The notes under the pieces are model-generated. The model saw nothing but the letters and a program-made list of their open reading frames with translations. It was not told the DNA's origin and did no database searches. Of a stretch of DNA of 18,667 nt, positions 16,012 to 18,667 are shown one piece after another. Source of the stretch: an uncultured Blautia sp. (GTDB lineage: Bacteria > Bacillota > Clostridia > Lachnospirales > Lachnospiraceae); assembly GCA_934402155.1 (NCBI GenBank), contig CAKRTP010000028.1, positions 1-18,667 on the forward strand, written 5' to 3'. The translations under genes were made by a program, and so were the position numbers. Each line of letters begins with the position of its first letter. Positions within the stretch are counted from its first letter, which is position 1.

Positions 16012-17037
16012 ATGGAAAAAAAGAACATTGACTGGGGAAACATCGGTTTCGGTTATATCCCAACCGATTATCGTTTTGTTTCCAAATTTAAAGATGGCAA
16101 ATGGGACGAGGGAGAACTGACAACAGACCCAAATGTAGTACTTAATGAATGTGCCTGCGTATTTCAGTATGCACAGACTGTATTTGAGGGTATGAAGGCC
16201 TACACAACAGAAGACGGACATATCGTTACTTTCCGCCCTGACCTCAATGCAGAACGTCTTGCCAACTCCGCAAGAAGACTGGAGATGCCTGTATTCCCTG
16301 AAGATCGTTTCGTAGATGCAGTTGTAAAAACCATCAAAGCAAATGAAGCTTATGTGCCGCCATACGGATCAGGTGCTACTCTGTATGTACGTCCATACAT
16401 GTTCGGAAGCAATCCTGTAATCGGTGTTAAGCCGGCTGATGAATATCAGTTCCGTATTCTTACCACCCCTGTAGGACCATATTTCAAAGGTGGCGCAAAA
16501 CCGATCACGATTCGTGTCACAGACTTTGACCGTGCCGCACCGCATGGAACAGGACATATCAAAGCTGGTCTTAACTACGCAATGAGTCTTCATGCGATCA
16601 TGGATGCACATCGTCAGGGCTACGACGAAAACCTGTACCTTGATTCTGCAACCAGAACCAAAGTTGAGGAAACCGGCGGAGCAAACTTCATCTTCGTAAC
16701 CAAAGACGGTACCGTTGTAACACCTAAATCCAACAGCATCCTTCCATCCATCACACGTCGTTCTCTGATCTACGTTGCAGAGCATTATCTTGGTCTCAAG
16801 GTGGAAGAACGCGAGGTATATCTGGACGAAGTCAAAGACTTTGCAGAATGCGGACTTTGTGGAACTGCTGCCGTTATCTCTCCTGTAGGCAAAATTGTTG
16901 ACCATGACAAAGAAATCTGCTTCCCGAGCGGAATGGAAGAAATGGGACCGACTACCCGTAAGCTGTATGAAACCCTTACAGGCATCCAGATGGGACGCAT
17001 TGAGGCTCCTGAAGGATGGATCAAGGTTATCGAATAA
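16012..17037 (+). CDS. ilvE: Branched-chain amino acid aminotransferase
   Basis: This 341-residue enzyme interconverts leucine, isoleucine and valine with their 2-oxo acids, using glutamate/2-oxoglutarate and pyridoxal phosphate. It is a fold-type IV aminotransferase of the longer group (about 340 residues) rather than the 309-residue E. coli type. The Schiff-base lysine is Lys184 in GHIKAGLNYAMSL. Other family marks are QTVFEGMKAY (55-64), TLYVRPYMFG (123-132), EETGGANFIFV (219-229) and ECGLCGTAAVISPVG (279-293). I chose ATG 16012 because GGAGG is eight bases upstream and the conserved sequence begins at once (MEKKNIDWGNIGFGY); an in-frame ATG at 15964 lies inside the predicted promoter. It is a single-gene unit ending at the terminator at 17082-17110. 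Confidence 0.96.
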   Translation: MEKKNIDWGNIGFGYIPTDYRFVSKFKDGKWDEGELTTDPNVVLNECACVFQYAQTVFEGMKAYTTEDGHIVTFRPDLNAERLANSARRLEMPVFPEDRFVDAVVKTIKANEAYVPPYGSGATLYVRPYMFGSNPVIGVKPADEYQFRILTTPVGPYFKGGAKPITIRVTDFDRAAPHGTGHIKAGLNYAMSLHAIMDAHRQGYDENLYLDSATRTKVEETGGANFIFVTKDGTVVTPKSNSILPSITRRSLIYVAEHYLGLKVEEREVYLDEVKDFAECGLCGTAAVISPVGKIVDHDKEICFPSGMEEMGPTTRKLYETLTGIQMGRIEAPEGWIKVIE

Positions 17038-17081
17038 ACAAATTTACCTTTATCAGACTGGAAGAACCCTCTCTGAACAGA

Positions 17082-17116
17082 CAAGGTGTGGAAAATTATT
17101 CCACACCTTGTTTTTT
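17082..17116 (+). terminator. Intrinsic terminator of ilvE
   Basis: CAAGGTGTGGAA (17082-17093) and TTCCACACCTTG (17099-17110) form a perfect 12-bp stem around a 5-base loop, followed by six T residues. It stops rightward transcription from the aminotransferase gene. The leftward folA stop is at 17115-17117, so the same stem ends folA transcripts, but there is no T-run on that side. Confidence 0.93.
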
Positions 17117-17606
17117 ATTTTACTCTCTCATATTTCACAAAAGTATATTCCAGATCAAAATATGTCTGTTCATCACTTTCTGCAGTCACTTTCCATTCCG
17201 GCATCTCATCAAGATTCGGAAAATAACTGTCTGCTTCATATCCAAAATCAATCTTAGTCACATGTGCAGTGTCACAATATGGCAAAAGCTGTTTGTAAAC
17301 ACTGTCACCACCGATACAATATACCTGATCTGACGGATATTTCTCTATTTCTTCCAGAAGCTCATCTATCGTATGAACAATAATAGCATCTTTTACTTTA
17401 TAGTTCCTGTTTCCGGTAAGCACGATATTGATCCTGTTCTTAAGCGGAAGTCCGTTTGGAAAACTTTCCAGTGTCTTACGGCCCATAACAACGACTTTAC
17501 CTGTTGTTTCCTGACGAAACATTTTCATGTCAGCCGGAATACTTACCAGAAGTTTGTTGTCTTTGCCGATTGCCCAGTTTTTGTCTGCCGCTACAATGAT
17601 ATTCAT
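17115..17606 (-). CDS. folA: Dihydrofolate reductase
   Basis: This 163-residue enzyme reduces dihydrofolate to tetrahydrofolate with NADPH, restoring the cofactor oxidised by thymidylate synthase, whose gene is immediately upstream. DHFR marks are MNIIVAADKNWAIGKDNKL, the nucleotide-binding TTGKVVVMGRKTLESFP, NIVLTGN, and the CIGGDSVYKQLLPY loop. The catalytic acid is Asp26 in SIPADMKMF. The usual Pro-Trp before this loop (Pro21-Trp22 in E. coli) is replaced by Leu20-Val21, a clear departure in the folate pocket; I recall similar forms in other Clostridia. I chose ATG 17606 because AGGAG lies nine bases upstream and the family starts here; ATG 17633 adds nine residues. It follows thyA by 58 bases with no clear promoter between. 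Confidence 0.93.
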   Translation of the reverse strand: MNIIVAADKNWAIGKDNKLLVSIPADMKMFRQETTGKVVVMGRKTLESFPNGLPLKNRINIVLTGNRNYKVKDAIIVHTIDELLEEIEKYPSDQVYCIGGDSVYKQLLPYCDTAHVTKIDFGYEADSYFPNLDEMPEWKVTAESDEQTYFDLEYTFVKYERVK

Positions 17607-17664
17607 GTTTGAGTTCTCCTCTTTTCTATACAATATATTTCCTGATCAGATTCCCTCTGAGGAC

Positions 17665-18513
17665 TCAGATTGCAATTGGGATATTTTTGATCTGAGGCCA
17701 GGTCTGATAATTTTCTACGATCAGATCGTCTGTTGTAAAATCATAGAAGTTTCTGATCTCCGGATTCAGTTTCACGATTGGTGCCGGATATGGTGTACGG
17801 CTGATCAGTTCTTTTATGACTGGTATATGACGATCATAAATATGGCAGTCAGCAATCACATGTACCAGTTCTCCTGCTTCCATATCACATGCCTGTGCAA
17901 ACATCATCAGAAGAAGTGAGTACTGGCATACATTCCAGTTATTTGCTGCCAGGATATCCTGAGAACGCTGGTTCAGAACCGCATTCAATGTGAGCTTATC
18001 CTTTCCTGGTTCCTTTGTTACATTAAAAGTCATGGAATATGCACACGGATAAAGATTCATCTCATGAAGATCCTGATGTACATAAATATTTGTCATGATA
18101 CGGCGACTGTACGGATTGTTTTTAAGATCATATAATACACGGTCAACCTGATCCATCATGCCTTCTTTGTACTGGTGTTTAACCTGCATCTGATAGCCGT
18201 ATGCCTTACCGATTGAACCAGTCTCATCAGCCCAGCTATCCCAGATATGACTGTGAAGATCATGAATATTATTAGATTTTTTCTGCCAGATCCAGAGAAT
18301 TTCATCCATTGCACTCTTAAGTGCAGTCTTTCTAAGCGTCAATGCCGGAAATTCTCTGCGAAGATCATAACGATTGACAACACCAAATCTCTTGATCGTA
18401 TATGCCGGAGTGCCATCCTCCCATACCGGACGAACCTTCTCTCCTTCTGTACTTGTTCCGTTTTCTATTACATCTTTGCACATATTGATAAATGTAATAT
18501 CTGCTAAACTCAT
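17665..18513 (-). CDS. thyA: Thymidylate synthase
   Basis: This 282-residue enzyme methylates dUMP to dTMP using methylene-tetrahydrofolate and releases dihydrofolate for FolA, encoded next. The nucleophile is Cys157 in LYPCAYSMTF. Other family marks are ILWIWQKKSN (72-81), HIWDSWADETGSIGKAYGYQ (89-108), NNPYSRRIMT (132-141), QRSQD (182-186), NWNVCQYS (192-199) and the dUMP-contact ADCHIYDRHI (221-230). The PCAY context and the loss of the usual LGLPFN sequence resemble Bacillus subtilis ThyA (phage phi3T type, PCVY) rather than the E. coli PCH type. ATG 18513 is preceded by AAAGGGG. A promoter at 18583-18611 and a leader hairpin at 18532-18559 precede it. Confidence 0.95.
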   Translation of the reverse strand: MSLADITFINMCKDVIENGTSTEGEKVRPVWEDGTPAYTIKRFGVVNRYDLRREFPALTLRKTALKSAMDEILWIWQKKSNNIHDLHSHIWDSWADETGSIGKAYGYQMQVKHQYKEGMMDQVDRVLYDLKNNPYSRRIMTNIYVHQDLHEMNLYPCAYSMTFNVTKEPGKDKLTLNAVLNQRSQDILAANNWNVCQYSLLLMMFAQACDMEAGELVHVIADCHIYDRHIPVIKELISRTPYPAPIVKLNPEIRNFYDFTTDDLIVENYQTWPQIKNIPIAI

Positions 18514-18531
18514 TTCACTGCCCCTTTCATA

Positions 18532-18559
18532 CTGTCAGAATTTTTACACTGGCTGACAG
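18532..18559 (-). other. Inverted repeat in the thyA leader
   Basis: CTGTCAG (18532-18538) and CTGACAG (18553-18559) form a perfect 7-bp inverted repeat around 14 AT-rich bases. It lies between the predicted thyA promoter and the start codon, ending a few bases before the AAAGGGG ribosome site. As RNA it would be a hairpin next to the ribosome site; as DNA it could be an operator. It has no T-run. Confidence 0.45.
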
Positions 18560-18582
18560 CATTTTTCATCATTATGTTACTC

Positions 18583-18611
18583 AGTATAGCATATCCGTCC
18601 ATCCCTTGCCA
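18583..18611 (-). promoter_or_regulatory. Probable thyA-folA promoter
   Basis: On the minus strand, TATACT (18583-18588) is preceded 17 bases upstream by TGGCAA (18606-18611). The -10 is strong and the -35 weak. Initiation near 18576 gives a leader of about 60 bases that includes the inverted repeat at 18532-18559. Confidence 0.5.
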
Positions 18612-18667
18612 GCGTTTTATCTCCGTCAAAAAGACTCCCTCGTCTATAAATATTGTATAATAACTCC

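Noticed and set aside
18633..18667. TATAAT at 18656-18661 as a rightward promoter at the right edge
   Set aside because: There is no -35 box at suitable spacing and no gene visible to the right in this window.

Overview
The window looks like a chromosomal core region of a low-to-moderate GC Clostridia (Firmicutes), most likely a Lachnospiraceae member related to Blautia, Dorea or Ruminococcus. The evidence is the combination of CodY, PolC-type replicative polymerase, class III fructose-1,6-bisphosphatase, a CIRCE-controlled groESL operon, strong AGGAGG Shine-Dalgarno sites, and the gene order comM-dprA-topA-codY. I see no mobile elements, tRNA or rRNA genes, or CRISPR arrays. The taxonomic call is inference from protein family types. 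Nearly all genes lie on the minus strand; the exceptions are a small XRE regulator and a branched-chain aminotransferase.

Layout from left to right. (1) 1-521: groES and the first 13 codons of groEL, reading left, with a sigma-A-like promoter, a CIRCE operator and a leader hairpin. (2) 680-6475: comM-dprA-topA-codY, reading left and ending in a long intrinsic terminator. codY also has its own promoter with a 14/15 CodY box upstream. The comM leader holds a promoter, an intrinsic terminator and a CodY-like box. (3) 6458-6793: a 71-aa XRE regulator transcribed divergently from comM. (4) 6824-6873: a bidirectional terminator. (5) 6892-15937: a compact leftward operon ispG-polC-fbp-purF-like with gaps of 12-16 nt, driven by a promoter at 15909-15937. 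(6) 15945-17110: a branched-chain aminotransferase reading right from a promoter back-to-back with that of ispG, ending in a perfect 12-bp terminator. (7) 17115-18611: thyA-folA, the thymidylate cycle pair, reading left.

Most of this is housekeeping: protein folding, DNA topology, DNA uptake and recombination, replication, isoprenoid synthesis, gluconeogenesis, branched-chain amino acid metabolism and dTMP synthesis. The least ordinary item is the PurF-family protein at 6892-8307. It keeps the PRPP-binding motif and the C-terminal cysteines, but has lost the N-terminal catalytic Cys and the other recognisable glutaminase residues, so it should not hydrolyse glutamine. Other points of interest are a CodY whose branched-chain amino acid pocket region differs from the Bacillus protein, a DprA without its N-terminal domain, a DHFR lacking the usual Pro-Trp substrate-contact pair, and a possible attenuator in front of comM. 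All gene identities come from reading motifs by eye; no database search was possible.
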